From contig JAJJXM010000017.1 of NCBI GenBank assembly GCA_024516155.1, positions 682,001-746,000 of the forward strand: a stretch of DNA of 64,000 nt, given 5' to 3'. The DNA is from Pyronema omphalodes (Eukaryota; Ascomycota; Pezizomycetes; Pezizales; Pyronemataceae). A program made the translations under genes and the position numbers. Shown piece by piece: positions 12,152-22,176 of this stretch (position 1 is the first letter of the stretch; each line of letters starts with the position of its first letter). The notes under the pieces are model-generated. The model had not been told where the DNA came from. It saw nothing but the letters and a program-made list of their open reading frames with translations, and ran no database searches.

Positions 12152-14317
12152 ATGGCACCCATCTTGACTAGGCAGAGCATGCAAGCCACAACCCGCAAGC
12201 TTCCCACTTCTCGTATACCTATCCCAGTCCCTACTCTTCCTCCTACAACTCGACGACGAAAAGTCGCCACTGTTCCCAAAACTAAACAATCTGCTTTCTA
12301 TCAGCGTGCTGTTGGCCTTGCTCCTGCAAACACAACTAATAAACCGCAGAAAAATACGCACCCGCAGAAAAACATGGACCCTCAGGAAAACACCAAGCCT
12401 CAGGAAAATACCAACTCTCAAGCAGTCACAAAAGTTGAGAAATCAGAGGATATTTCCCAACCCCAAGAAATTATGCCACCTCCGAAAGTTTCTCAGCCAG
12501 AAACACCACCACCACGGCAATCAAACAACCTACCTTCGTACCAGCCCGAGGGCATTTCCCCTCCTAGAAGCCTCTTGAAAACACCCTCTACTCATACATC
12601 ACCCAAGGAAATCCCGCCACCAGAAACCCCAACTCGTCAACCAATCACCCTATCCAGCTACTGGCCCGAAGGCATCACCCCTCCTAGAAGCCTCCTAGAA
12701 TCCCCTACATCTGAGGCTACTAAACAAAACACCATCCCTTCCAAACAACCGAACCCGGACCAATCAACCCCAGACCTTTCTCTTCAAAAACTATCTCTCC
12801 AACAACTCTCACCACCCATGACGCCCCCCCAACAAATTCTGAAGCCTGGTCAACCCCCACTCCATGACCGGTTTGCTCAAGCACGAGAAACGGCTCGAGC
12901 CAGGGAATTGACTAGAGCTCAGCGACTTACTAGGATTATGATGGAGGCGTTTGAGAGAGAGTTGGATAGGAAAACGTATGATACACCGTCTAATACCTTG
13001 GAAGATTATTCAGAGGATCGGCTGACTGGTGAGGTAGGTTGTAACTACGAGGCAGTGGAGATGATGGAGGGACATTATGGGGTTTGTGTGGAATGTGGAA
13101 TGGAGGGGGAATGTGTTTTTGTGGAAGGATATGGGGGAGACGGATATGGGGGAGACGGATATGGGGGAGACGGATATGGGGGAGACGGATATCAAGAGGA
13201 TGAGAATGAGTGTGTTGATTGTGGGGTGTGTGTAGAGTGTGGATGCCCACTGTCCGGAGACGAGGGTTCTGAGGAGTGGTTTTGTGATGCTGAGGAGTGT
13301 TGTGATGAGTTGCATACGGAGATTGAGGAGATTATGCAAGACGGGGACGGTGAAGAAGAGAACAAGGTTGAGGAGCTTGAAGATCTTGAAAAGATGAAGG
13401 ATATTTCTGAGGTCGAAAAGATTCTGAAGGTTGAGGAGGTTCCAAAGATCGAAGAAATAAACAATGCCACTGAAAATACTGGAATGGAAAAAGAGGTGCA
13501 ATGTGCAAAAAAGGCTGACCAAGGGAAAAATCTTGAAGAGGGCAAACAGATTAAGGAGACCGAAAATATTGCAGAGGCTAAAATGATTAGAAAATCTGAA
13601 AAGGCCAATGAGGTTGAAAAGGCCGAAGAGACGGTTCAAAAACCGGTGATAATGGTGGAAGCTGTGTCTGATAACAACCAGCAGAACCGAGCTATCATTA
13701 TGTCGCTCTCAACGAATATTGGGAATATTTCACATAATACCGCTCTGGAAAAATATCAGCCGGCAAAGAGCACCGAGAACATATTTCCTCATGAGCCAAG
13801 GCGACAGAGTGTCTACTCGCAATCATCTAGGCCAGAAAACGAAAAGAAAGTTTCGGAGTACTTGCAACCGATAGAGAAACCTAATATAGCCCCAATTCTG
13901 CTACATGAGACTGGGCAACCATTTCTTGTGCGAAAGGCTCAGGAGATTGAGTATGTTTCGGAAGATGGGCATATGATACGGAGAACAATGGTTGAAGAGT
14001 TCTTTCAGTATTCTCGTTCAAGTGATCTACTGATTGAGGAGCTGCCAAAGAATGGTTTACAGGAAGAAAAGTGGCTCATAAAAGCTGCGAACGAGCAGAT
14101 CCGCGAGGATAATGTTATTTCATCGGCTACGGAGACGGTGGAGGAGATCAGGGAAAATGTTCCCAATGTTTCTATTCCTGAACATGAACAGTCAATCAAA
14201 ATTCCAGTGATCGAGGACAACAACACATGTTATATTCCCGGCGATAATGTTGCAATAAATGGAACAAGGTCATCGAGGGAGCCGCCCAAAGTAGAGAAGA
14301 AGCCATGGTGGGAATAG
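12152..14317 (+). CDS. uncharacterised 721-aa low-complexity protein with cysteine-rich centre
   Basis: I do not recognise the family. It is one uninterrupted ORF of 721 residues, unusual here because most neighbours have introns. About residues 1-250 are proline/threonine/glutamine-rich. They hold a degenerate repeat of Pro-Gln-(Lys/Glu)-Asn-Thr units near 63-87 and two copies of a motif (YQPEGISPPRSLL near 131, YWPEGITPPRSLL near 171). A glycine repeat of YGGDG units (about 327-346) is encoded by a 15-bp DNA minisatellite. It is flanked by cysteine clusters (CVECGMEGEC before; CVDCGVCVECGCP and CDAEECCDE after) that could bind metal. The second half is rich in Glu and Lys, likely disordered or coiled coil. 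No signal peptide or membrane segment is evident. The length of the frame and its sensible start support a real gene. Function unknown. Confidence 0.7.
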   Translation: MAPILTRQSMQATTRKLPTSRIPIPVPTLPPTTRRRKVATVPKTKQSAFYQRAVGLAPANTTNKPQKNTHPQKNMDPQENTKPQENTNSQAVTKVEKSEDISQPQEIMPPPKVSQPETPPPRQSNNLPSYQPEGISPPRSLLKTPSTHTSPKEIPPPETPTRQPITLSSYWPEGITPPRSLLESPTSEATKQNTIPSKQPNPDQSTPDLSLQKLSLQQLSPPMTPPQQILKPGQPPLHDRFAQARETARARELTRAQRLTRIMMEAFERELDRKTYDTPSNTLEDYSEDRLTGEVGCNYEAVEMMEGHYGVCVECGMEGECVFVEGYGGDGYGGDGYGGDGYGGDGYQEDENECVDCGVCVECGCPLSGDEGSEEWFCDAEECCDELHTEIEEIMQDGDGEEENKVEELEDLEKMKDISEVEKILKVEEVPKIEEINNATENTGMEKEVQCAKKADQGKNLEEGKQIKETENIAEAKMIRKSEKANEVEKAEETVQKPVIMVEAVSDNNQQNRAIIMSLSTNIGNISHNTALEKYQPAKSTENIFPHEPRRQSVYSQSSRPENEKKVSEYLQPIEKPNIAPILLHETGQPFLVRKAQEIEYVSEDGHMIRRTMVEEFFQYSRSSDLLIEELPKNGLQEEKWLIKAANEQIREDNVISSATETVEEIRENVPNVSIPEHEQSIKIPVIEDNNTCYIPGDNVAINGTRSSREPPKVEKKPWWE
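13127..13192 (+). repeat. in-frame 15-bp minisatellite GGATATGGGGGAGAC, four copies plus a partial one
   Basis: Four perfect tandem copies of GGATATGGGGGAGAC start at 13127, followed by GGATAT. The unit is a multiple of three, so the copies add YGGDG repeats to the 721-aa protein without breaking frame. Perfect identity suggests recent expansion and likely length variation between strains. Confidence 0.9.
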
Positions 14318-15228
14318 AAAGAAGCTGGTCATTTTTATCGTCAAGAGTACAACAAGGAAACAGTAGTTTATGGGGTCTAAAATAAGAATTCTCAATATAC
14401 AAAGAAATAGAACAAAAATAAAAACACTGGTAGCGTTCCGGATTGCTGTAGTAACGGTTTTATAGCAGGAATTTCCGGGTTTTTAATCTGGGGAGGAAGA
14501 AAAAAAACTAGACACGCCAAATTCCCTTAGTAGGAATCCAACTGAAGCTTGTTCTCGGTAACTTCCAACCCCTGCCCCCAAGTACCCACTATGCTGCTGT
14601 TTGACAACGCTCTTTCTATATTTTTATAGAGTGGTGCTATGTCTGTGCTCTTGTCTATGCTTTATGTCGCAGTATTTTCAGGAATAGCATCGTGGCGCAA
14701 AGAGAGGACATCCCTTGCTCAATAACCGCGCTCATTATTATTCATACGATATCACTCGCTTAGGCTCATAGACGAACCTGTCTGTAAGTGCGTGCTGGGG
14801 CCAAAGGTGTATACTTTTGTATATACAGACGGTACTCTTACATAGAGAAAGGGTTGGCGGAAGTAGTTTCTTGAAAAAAGAAACCCCTGTCATGAAGTAT
14901 GTTTTTCATCCTTTTATGCTTGTTTGACTAGGAAATGTTCCCAACTTTCACTTCTAGTGGCCTCTTGGAGAATCGGTAGGGATATATCAAGACTCAAAAC
15001 AGCATATGGAGCAGAAACTTATACATTTTCGAGTTAAGGTGCCAATATGCGAGTGGGGTCTGAGGTGCCTTTAAGAACGGTCAAAATGTGTATTAAAATA
15101 GCGCTAAAAATTAGACGTGCGTAGCGACACACGCATGCGCATTACTGATTCCTGGCCTATGTTCAACACTACGTGATATGCCCTCACAACAGCACTACGC
15201 TAAAAGAATTATCTCTAACGGCAGAATG
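14318..15228. other. convergent intergenic region
   Basis: These 911 bases separate the 3' ends of the 721-aa gene (plus) and the oxygenase-like gene (minus). The sequence is AT-rich with scattered A runs. No coding exon, repeat array or RNA gene was recognised. Confidence 0.4.
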
Positions 15229-16407
15229 TTACATCGCCGTATTCTTCTCCACAATCATCTTTGCGAATTGTGCAAAATCCATCTCCTTGTCGACCATGTC
15301 ATAAAGATTCGGCTCTATCCATCATTAGCAACCACTCTCGCTACATACGAATGAAGAGAAACCTACGAGTAAAAACCGCCAAAGTATTCCTTGCAATTCC
15401 TACGCCCTTGCTTGGCTGCATTCCTCTCACAAAATGTGGTACCGCCTTAAACTTCCCCTGCGTAATTCTCTCCAATGCCTCTCCCGTCTGAAACGCCAAT
15501 CCCTCCCTTGGAATCCCAACCTTCACTACATCCCCATTCCTGTCCTTGATATACAATCCTGCCTCCTTATCTGGAGGTCCGCCCTCCAGCTCCGGTAGCT
15601 CCACTCTCTTCGACAAATCTGGTGGATTTGCAACCTCATCAACATACATCGCACTCGTTAATCCAGTCAGACATCCATGATCGAGATGCGTTCCGCACCA
15701 GGTATCCAAATCCTCCGCTGCCATCTCCTCAGTCGGTGGAAAGTAATGCAATAATCTCGCCTTAGTAGTCGTACTAGTCTTTACTACCTTCTCAAGGTAC
15801 CCTTTTTCATATCCCTCAATCTCCCCCTCTGCATACTTGTCACACGCCCTAGCCACCAACACTGCAGTGTCAATGATCAGGGTACACATCTCCTTCACAC
15901 AATCCTCAAATCCCTCCAACTCTGGCCAGATATTTCCGGCAGTGTATTCCTTGAAATCAGGATATTTCTCTTTCCCCTCCGCTCCGTCAAGTGATGGGTC
16001 CTTGTAGAATGCACAGTTGATATAGTAGCTTCCCTTTAACGTATCCACCCGTCCATCTGCGGATAACTTCTCCTTGCCACAAGACCAGCCGACGAGATAA
16101 TTTGCGTCTGGAGCTTCGAGCTTGGCGAGTTCTGTGGGGGAGAGGGATGCGATATGGCTAGCATAGCTGAGGAGGCGGGTACGGAGCTCAGAGAAACGAG
16201 CGGGGAGTTGGTTAACAACAATTATACCGAGGGAGTTAGGTCCGAAAGCTGAGAGAAGAGATTCGGAGGAAACATCGCCTGGGGGAGTTAGTGACACCAG
16301 ATTAGAGAAGGCACACGAAACTATATAGAGGACATACCTGCTTCAAGGGAAGATAAGGGAATAGTGACAGGATCTGCAGTGGTGTAGACGGGGGCAGAGG
16401 CGACCAT
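15229..16407 (-). CDS. 2-oxoglutarate/Fe(II)-dependent dioxygenase superfamily protein (isopenicillin N synthase-like fold)
   Basis: Exons on the minus strand, 16407-16338, 16278-15367 and 15314-15229, give 355 residues. The last intron has a clear branch site (TGCTAATG) and restores a plausible C-terminus (FTQPNLYDMVDKEMDFAQF). Reading through it would stop early. A double-stranded beta-helix iron site is visible: HxD in GTHLDHGCLTGL (about 210-221), a distal His in KAVPHFVRG, and RNT at about 322-324 in the place of the 2-oxoglutarate-binding RxS. This group is widespread in fungi and plants but its substrate is generally unknown. It has no predicted presequence. It is not next to biosynthetic genes, so a role in a metabolite cluster is not supported. 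Superfamily assignment is solid; function is open. Confidence 0.8.
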
Positions 16408-17759
16408 GTTTACAGTTGTCTCTCTGATTCAAGGTGGTGAAGCGCGATGGTGAAATGAGTTGGTGAAGTGAAGCTTATATCCGCGTTCAAGCGCTCGGTA
16501 CCGCCCGATGATGGTTAAAAACGGAATTCTTTGGGCTTCGTTATGACGGCGGGAAGACCGAGAAGATACGAGTGAGTTTACGGTTGGAAGAATACGGCGG
16601 CATCTCGGGTGGATCATAAGCAGTTGGCAGATCGCGTGTGCGGGGAATGGTACGCGAGTTAATGTACCCCGCTTCCGCACCACGCCGCAGATAGGCGGCC
16701 ACAAGCTTCATAAGGGAGCTATGGATTATAATTCAACGCCCCTCCAAATACATGTTCTTCGCATTCTGGGCAATCAAAATTTTTTCGTGGGGACTATTAA
16801 ATGAATACTTGACTATATCATTCCTCTTACCAATCAATCGGAATTTTGGTGATAATCGAATACCCTAAAATATGCAAGGGACAGTGAAGATCCCGTAGAT
16901 TCGCATACATACGGATATTAGACAAGCCGCACTCAGTTAATCTAATTGTTCACCACCTGCCATTTGGTAGAGCTTTGAATTGATTAGGATCTGACCCTAT
17001 GATTTGCTGTACTTGCTTGTTTTATGATGACCCGTGGTATTAGGATGGATATAAAACTGCATAAACTTCATGGTATATAAAGAAAGATCAACTTATGAGG
17101 CTTAATTCCACTGCAAAATTTACATTGTGATTAAAGCTGTGAGCACCTGCTCAAACAATGACACAGGCCAGTAACGCGTCATGACTTCTCACACGAGTTT
17201 ACATGAACATTGTTTAAATGCATAACCCAAAGCTAAATTAATGACAACTTATTGACAGGCTGCCTTTCTCACAACAATAGGCGTTCTTAGGTATGAATAT
17301 TAGAATGTGAGAAGCTCATATATCACACTCTCACTCGAGCTGCACAATCAAATATGGAGGGAAATATCACCACAACTATTTTTACGCATTCAAATATCTG
17401 GATATCCACCTGCATGCATGAATATTATTTGCATACATTGGATGTAATCTGTGGTAGTGTGTTACTGCCATTTTGAATACCTGCCTCACGCGATCAGTCA
17501 CACGAGCCATTTCATCATCGACTCATCGTAAGGATTTCCCCGCCCTGCGGCACGATAAATTAAGACGTACCGATACATTAACGGAATATTTAGTTTCCGG
17601 TTAAATGACCGAGGATGAAGGCAGGCGAGTCGGAGTACCAAGCGATACTTCAACGTCAAATGTCCACAGGATCTCCGTGGCGAGTCTTGACCATTATGTG
17701 TCATCTGAACAGGAATATTCGACCTCTCTAAAACATCTACCTCTCTTTCTCTCTCAACA
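16408..17759. other. divergent intergenic region, gene-free
   Basis: These 1352 bases lie between the oxygenase-like gene (minus) and the start of the 140-aa gene (plus). The part next to the oxygenase gene is GC-richer, the rest AT-rich. The stretch 17731-17760 is a CT-rich leader just before the predicted plus-strand start. Nothing else was recognised. Confidence 0.4.
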
Positions 17760-18384
17760 ATGCCACTTGCGTGATTAAGTGCTCATCGTCTCAGTTAACA
17801 ACTATAATAAACAACATTCTCATTTAATGTCCAAAAACATTCAGCGCCGCAAATAAACCCTCTATAGAAATTCAACCACTATCCCCTGATCCAAGAAAAA
17901 TCCAACTTCAACCATCCCTTTCCAAGCCTCTCAGATTTACCATCCCAAAAACAAACAGATGTGCCGTCTACAAGAACACTGACCAGAAATTTCAAAAACT
18001 CCAAAACTCCTTAACTCTGAAAATGCCGTCTACCTCGGAGTCATTGCCCGCGATAGTAGGCATAGCCCTACCTCATCTATGCCTCCTCATCTCCCAGCTC
18101 CAAGCCATCCAACCTGTATCCTCCACACTCTCCTTATGGCATCCCCCTGAATCCCTCACAGACTAACTCTCGTTTTTGCATTCTACCTAGGTGACTAAAA
18201 CTCCTGGGCTCTTACAGGATTGGGAATCTTCGTTCATCACAGAAGCAATTACGAGATTTGAAAATGAGAGGTTGAATAAAGAAGAGTAGGGTGGGTTTAG
18301 GCTTGGGGATCGAAAACGAGTTACTAACTTATTCAAAGGCGGCGTGATGGAATTGGTTACGCCAGACGTGGAGATGGGGCATAA
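17760..18384 (+). CDS. probable small four-exon gene, 140-aa protein of unknown function
   Basis: I infer this gene from splice signals. Exons 17760-17770, 17845-18115, 18191-18285 and 18339-18384 join in frame to 140 residues. Intron 2 has CTAAC, a T-rich tract and CTAG; intron 3 has a perfect TACTAAC and a 53-bp length typical of this window. The frame of exon 2 is open from 17828, well upstream of its first ATG (18023), which is why an 11-nt first exon is proposed. If that exon is wrong, a 77-residue protein could start at 18023. The sequence holds a hydrophobic stretch (LPAIVGIALPHLCLLISQLQ, about 77-96) and a charged C-terminus (RFENERLNKEERRDGIGYAR). It is convergent with the RNase III-like gene, 111 bp away. 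I do not recognise the family; a single membrane-spanning helix is possible. Confidence 0.42.
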
Positions 18385-18495
18385 TGGAATGGAGGCTGTT
18401 CGAGTAGGAGTACAATCTTAGGTCTAGCTATAATGAAAATTGAAGATGATAAATATTTTTGTGGTTTATTATGAGTCGAGATGGATACACATCTA

Positions 18496-20269
18496 TTAGG
18501 AAGATTCAAAAGTGGTGTACCGGGCAATTTTCGGCTTGATTTTGCTTATGTCACCAATTGACTTTGGAGGAGGCGGAATTGGTTCGTCATATGGTGGATT
18601 GAATCCCATTTCAGGCCTGAGATGGACTGTTGGTGGCGGAGACACGCCCCGTGGCTGGAGGTAATGGTTCGGGTCCACTGCACGCCTAAGCACGATCTTG
18701 GTAGGCGGGCCTGGTGGAGTCCAAATTCGTGGGATCTCGGTAGGTTCGGATTGAATTTGTGATTTAGGCTTGCGCTTGACTTTGATAGGCTCACACGCCT
18801 GGGCGGTGGGCCAGAGCTGACCCAGAGCGGCTTCTTTACTCTCATCCCAGATCATGTTATTTTTGGGAACCTCTACTTCGTATATGCTGGTAGGGATAGC
18901 TCTAGCAGTGGTAGTTTTGGTAGTGGGAGAGTCGGAGGTTTTTGTGTCGGTGACAGTTCCGTCAGCAGTTGTTGTATCGGCAGTGGAAGTTTCATCGTCC
19001 TTATTTTCGCCGGTAGTTCTGCATTCACCAGAGGCTATCTTTTCCGCCCTAGATCCTGTTAGTCCAGCTTAATGGTTAAGGCAGAGTATCTTTACCAATA
19101 ACTTTTACTCTCTGGATTGAGACCTAGCTCCTTCATAACGAACTTATAAATTTGGTAGCAGACAACATCCTTAGCAATAGCTTTAGATCTTCTCATACCG
19201 CTTTCAAACGTGAAACCTTCAATGTTGACAGTACAAGTCCAAAATTGACTCATATCCCTAGTCACAAGAGGATGTTTTATCTTTCTAGCGGCTATCCTTT
19301 CATATTTGAATTCTGGGAAATTCAAGTAGTTCTTCATCGCGTAAAGATTTACCCACTTTGTCCAAGAAGGGTTTGTGTTCATCGTGGTCAGGGTTGGAAG
19401 TACGCGGGATGGGCCTCCCTCTGTTTTTACTGTGATAATATTAGCCATGCTCATCTGTATGTCATAAAGATTTACTCACCTGCTGAGACCTCCTCAAACT
19501 TTTCTTTAAAAGCAATGGCATATGGCTTCATAATACTTTCAAACCATTGACATAACAGAGGATACCCCTTGATACCAAGTTCTTTATGCATTCCACCGAC
19601 GTATGCTTCAAAAAGACCGGCACATATACGGGTAGTGGCACTTTTGTCGTGTTCTCCACGGACTCTCAGCCGTTGAACAAGTCCAAGCTTTCGAGACATA
19701 TGGGAATAGAATTCGTTATTGACTAAGGCAGCTTGCAAGATCTAATAGATTTTAGCATTTCATCGTATCAAATAACCTCATCTTTAAATACTTACCGTCA
19801 TCTGTCCTGACGTCAGCTCTGGAAATGTATCAGATAGGAGCCGAGCTGTAAGGCCTTGCAATTTACGTTAGCAAACCCTTATCCTTCTTAATTGATAAAT
19901 TGATAATAGGTTACCTTTGAGAACGGAATCTCCTAAAAACTCTAAATGGCTATTATCTAATCTGTTTGCATCTTCTTTCGAGAACCACAAGGTACGATTC
20001 ATCCCCCATGAACTGTGCGTAAACACCTCCTCTTCAAGAAATTTGTCACCGAAGTCGTAGATTTGTATTCTACCGAGTTCTACTTTCGGTATTTGCAGTA
20101 CATAGTCCCGTAATTCCGTAGGTCCCTGCCAGGAGTACCAATCCGGAGACTTCACGATGCGTACATGGCCCACAGTTTCTGTCGAATACCATCTTGCGGT
20201 ACGGTATGCAGTGCGGCAAAGTAACGCTGGATTTCGTATTCTTTGGGCAAAGAACTTTTGTGCGAGCAT
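18496..20269 (-). CDS. RNase III-domain and dsRNA-binding-domain protein, probably mitochondrial
   Basis: Minus-strand exons 20269-19915, 19854-19796, 19741-19480, 19429-19096 and 19048-18496 join in frame to 520 residues. The ATG at 20269 begins MLAQKFFAQRIRNP, a likely mitochondrial presequence. An RNase III fold is visible: THSSWG (about 85), then NSHLEFLGDSVL (about 107-118), which keeps the signature Glu and Asp. The second motif reads AGLFEA (about 178), where the family usually has ADxFEA, so one of four metal-binding acids is replaced by Gly. A double-stranded RNA-binding domain follows (about 235-340), then a proline- and threonine-rich tail with no domain I know. It could be a processing enzyme with weak activity or a non-catalytic protein like mitoribosomal RNase III-fold subunits. 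It does not look like the fungal mitoribosomal L3 protein I remember. Confidence 0.78.
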
Positions 20270-21020
20270 CCTTATCAATACTCAGGCTTGAAGGATTGAG
20301 CCTCGCTTCCGGAAGGTGTAAAAACTTCGATGTTGGAGCGCGTGTGGCAGCTGGGAGACGTGCCTCGCGTCAAACGCGAAAATTTGGAAATGTTGCTTAG
20401 GGTTAATTCCAGCCCTGCTAGCCTTCCCATACAATCACGAGTTAGCGCCTGCATGACGCCGAACAGAATATCATACCGGTTCTCTGAATAAAGTGCAACA
20501 TAACCAAGTAGATTTAACTTCAAGTAATAACTCCTTTAGGCCTGCTCCATATGCTCAAAATGTCTTATGTTACGCTGCCAAGATCGGTATTGATGGGAGT
20601 CCATCGTCATCGCAAGGAACTCCAGGCCGACCTTCCGACCATATTCGGCATTCAGCGGCCCCAGTCCCTGAATATCAAGGCTCTACAACCACCATGCGGC
20701 ACCTAAGACACACGAAATAGGAAAACCCGTAAGACCCCCGAGGAATCCACCTTGGTAAGCTTGAACTTGAAGTTCCATCCTGATCACCTTCTTTTGTCGA
20801 TCACTGCCGCCTGCCCAGAGGATCGTCCCCGCCAACCAACTCCCGCCCGCGTGGTCCAACTACGTCATAATCCTGCAACCGAAACATCACAGTATTAATA
20901 TGGGTCTTTTCCGTCCTCCAATTCAGAAATATTCTTATTATCAAACGTTATCACTCGACTTACTTAATCACCAATACTTTTCAATCACTCTTCGAAAAAC
21001 TTCAAACATTATATATCATC
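20270..21020. promoter_or_regulatory. divergent promoter region of the RNase III-like gene and the RTC3-like gene
   Basis: These 751 bases hold both promoters. The 80 bases before 21021 are rich in TTATCA/CTTCAA leader-like sequence. A C-rich segment (about 20806-20860, CCCCGCC and CTCCCGCCCGC) may be a transcription factor site. No ORF is convincing. Confidence 0.4.
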
Positions 21021-21473
21021 ATGGCTCGTGGAAACACCGATGTTACTAAGGTCATCTACGACGGAAAGAATGGACAGAGCTTCGTAGCTATGGTCGACTC
21101 GGTAACCGACCTCGAGAACTGGAAGAAGGATTCTTCTGTACCCCTTGCCCAGGTTGTTAGCACTTTCCAGGTCTTCACCACCCACCAGTATGTTCCATCA
21201 TTACCACCTTCCAATAGATAGTTACTGATGGGTAAACAGGCAAGGACATCAGGGATTGTTGGATGCTGTTCCCAACAGTCTTCTCGAAAACGAGTTTGGA
21301 ACCGTGAAGCAGGAAGAGTGCATTAAGCACATCCTAAAGAACGGATCTACTCAGATCCAGACCGTATGTTTTTCTTATTTCCGTTACTGAAATCAATAAT
21401 TCACATACTAACTTAACGTTTTTAGAACCGTGAGCGTGAGGGAAACACAAACATGAGCAATGGTTCTCTTTAA
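21021..21473 (+). CDS. RTC3: small SBDS N-terminal (FYSH) domain protein, Rtc3-like
   Basis: Exons 21021-21187, 21240-21363 and 21426-21473 give 112 residues. The protein matches the fungal Rtc3 family (yeast YHR087W): a short protein made of one SBDS N-terminal domain. It starts with TDVTKVIYDGKNGQSFVAMV, continues with VVSTFQVFTTHQQGHQGLLD, and has the conserved NEFGTVKQEECIKHILKNG. Full SBDS (Sdo1) has two more domains, absent here. Rtc3 in yeast is stress-induced and linked genetically to telomere capping and RNA metabolism, but its biochemical role is not settled. Length, intron positions and codon use look normal for a well-expressed gene. The gene symbol is by family resemblance. Confidence 0.85.
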
Positions 21474-22176
21474 TTTTGTATTTTCGTATTTTGCGGGTTT
21501 GCGGTGCATTTTGGGTTTCACATGGGAGCATTTTATTTTTAAACGGATGGTAACTTTATGACTGACGAGCTTCGATACCAATGAAATTATGCTCAAAATA
21601 ACTCTCGCTCAATCTTTTCGAAGTGACTTATCAAATGTGGACCCTTCGTGGAGTATGAAAGAGTTGATTGTGTTAAACACATAACGTCACACTGTCGTGT
21701 GTCTAGTCAGACCTGTTTTCGGACCCGGAATCGGCTGCTCCCGCAGATCCCACTTCCCCCCACCTTCCATTTAAGTAGCTTCCGGAAATTTCCATATAGC
21801 CCAAAATAAACAAAAGCACAGACAAAATTGTTTATCTCCAATCGTCTTTTTATGGTTCTGAAACGATTTGGTTCGCAACATCAGATGAAATTTTGATAAA
21901 TTTTGATAAGCGTTATCAAAGATTTCCATCAATCGTGATTTCCGGGCAACGAAACAAACCCCTGTTCGACTAGAGCATTAAGCCAAGCCGCTAAGACTCA
22001 TTAGCCCCTCACGCCGAATAACATCCCTGTCGAACTTCTCTCCACGCAAAAAAAATTCCCACAAGCAATCTTCGCGCGCGACGAAGGAAGCCTAATTGAA
22101 CTTGCAACGCCTGACGTTAACCAAAAACATTCACAAAAACCTACCTACGGCCCTCGAATTCCCACCGACGGCGAAA
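21474..22176. other. intergenic region between RTC3-like gene and MPP10
   Basis: These 703 bases contain the RTC3 3' UTR, AT-rich sequence, and the MPP10 promoter and leader. The frame of MPP10 stays open back to 22096, but no in-frame ATG precedes 22177. Confidence 0.4.
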
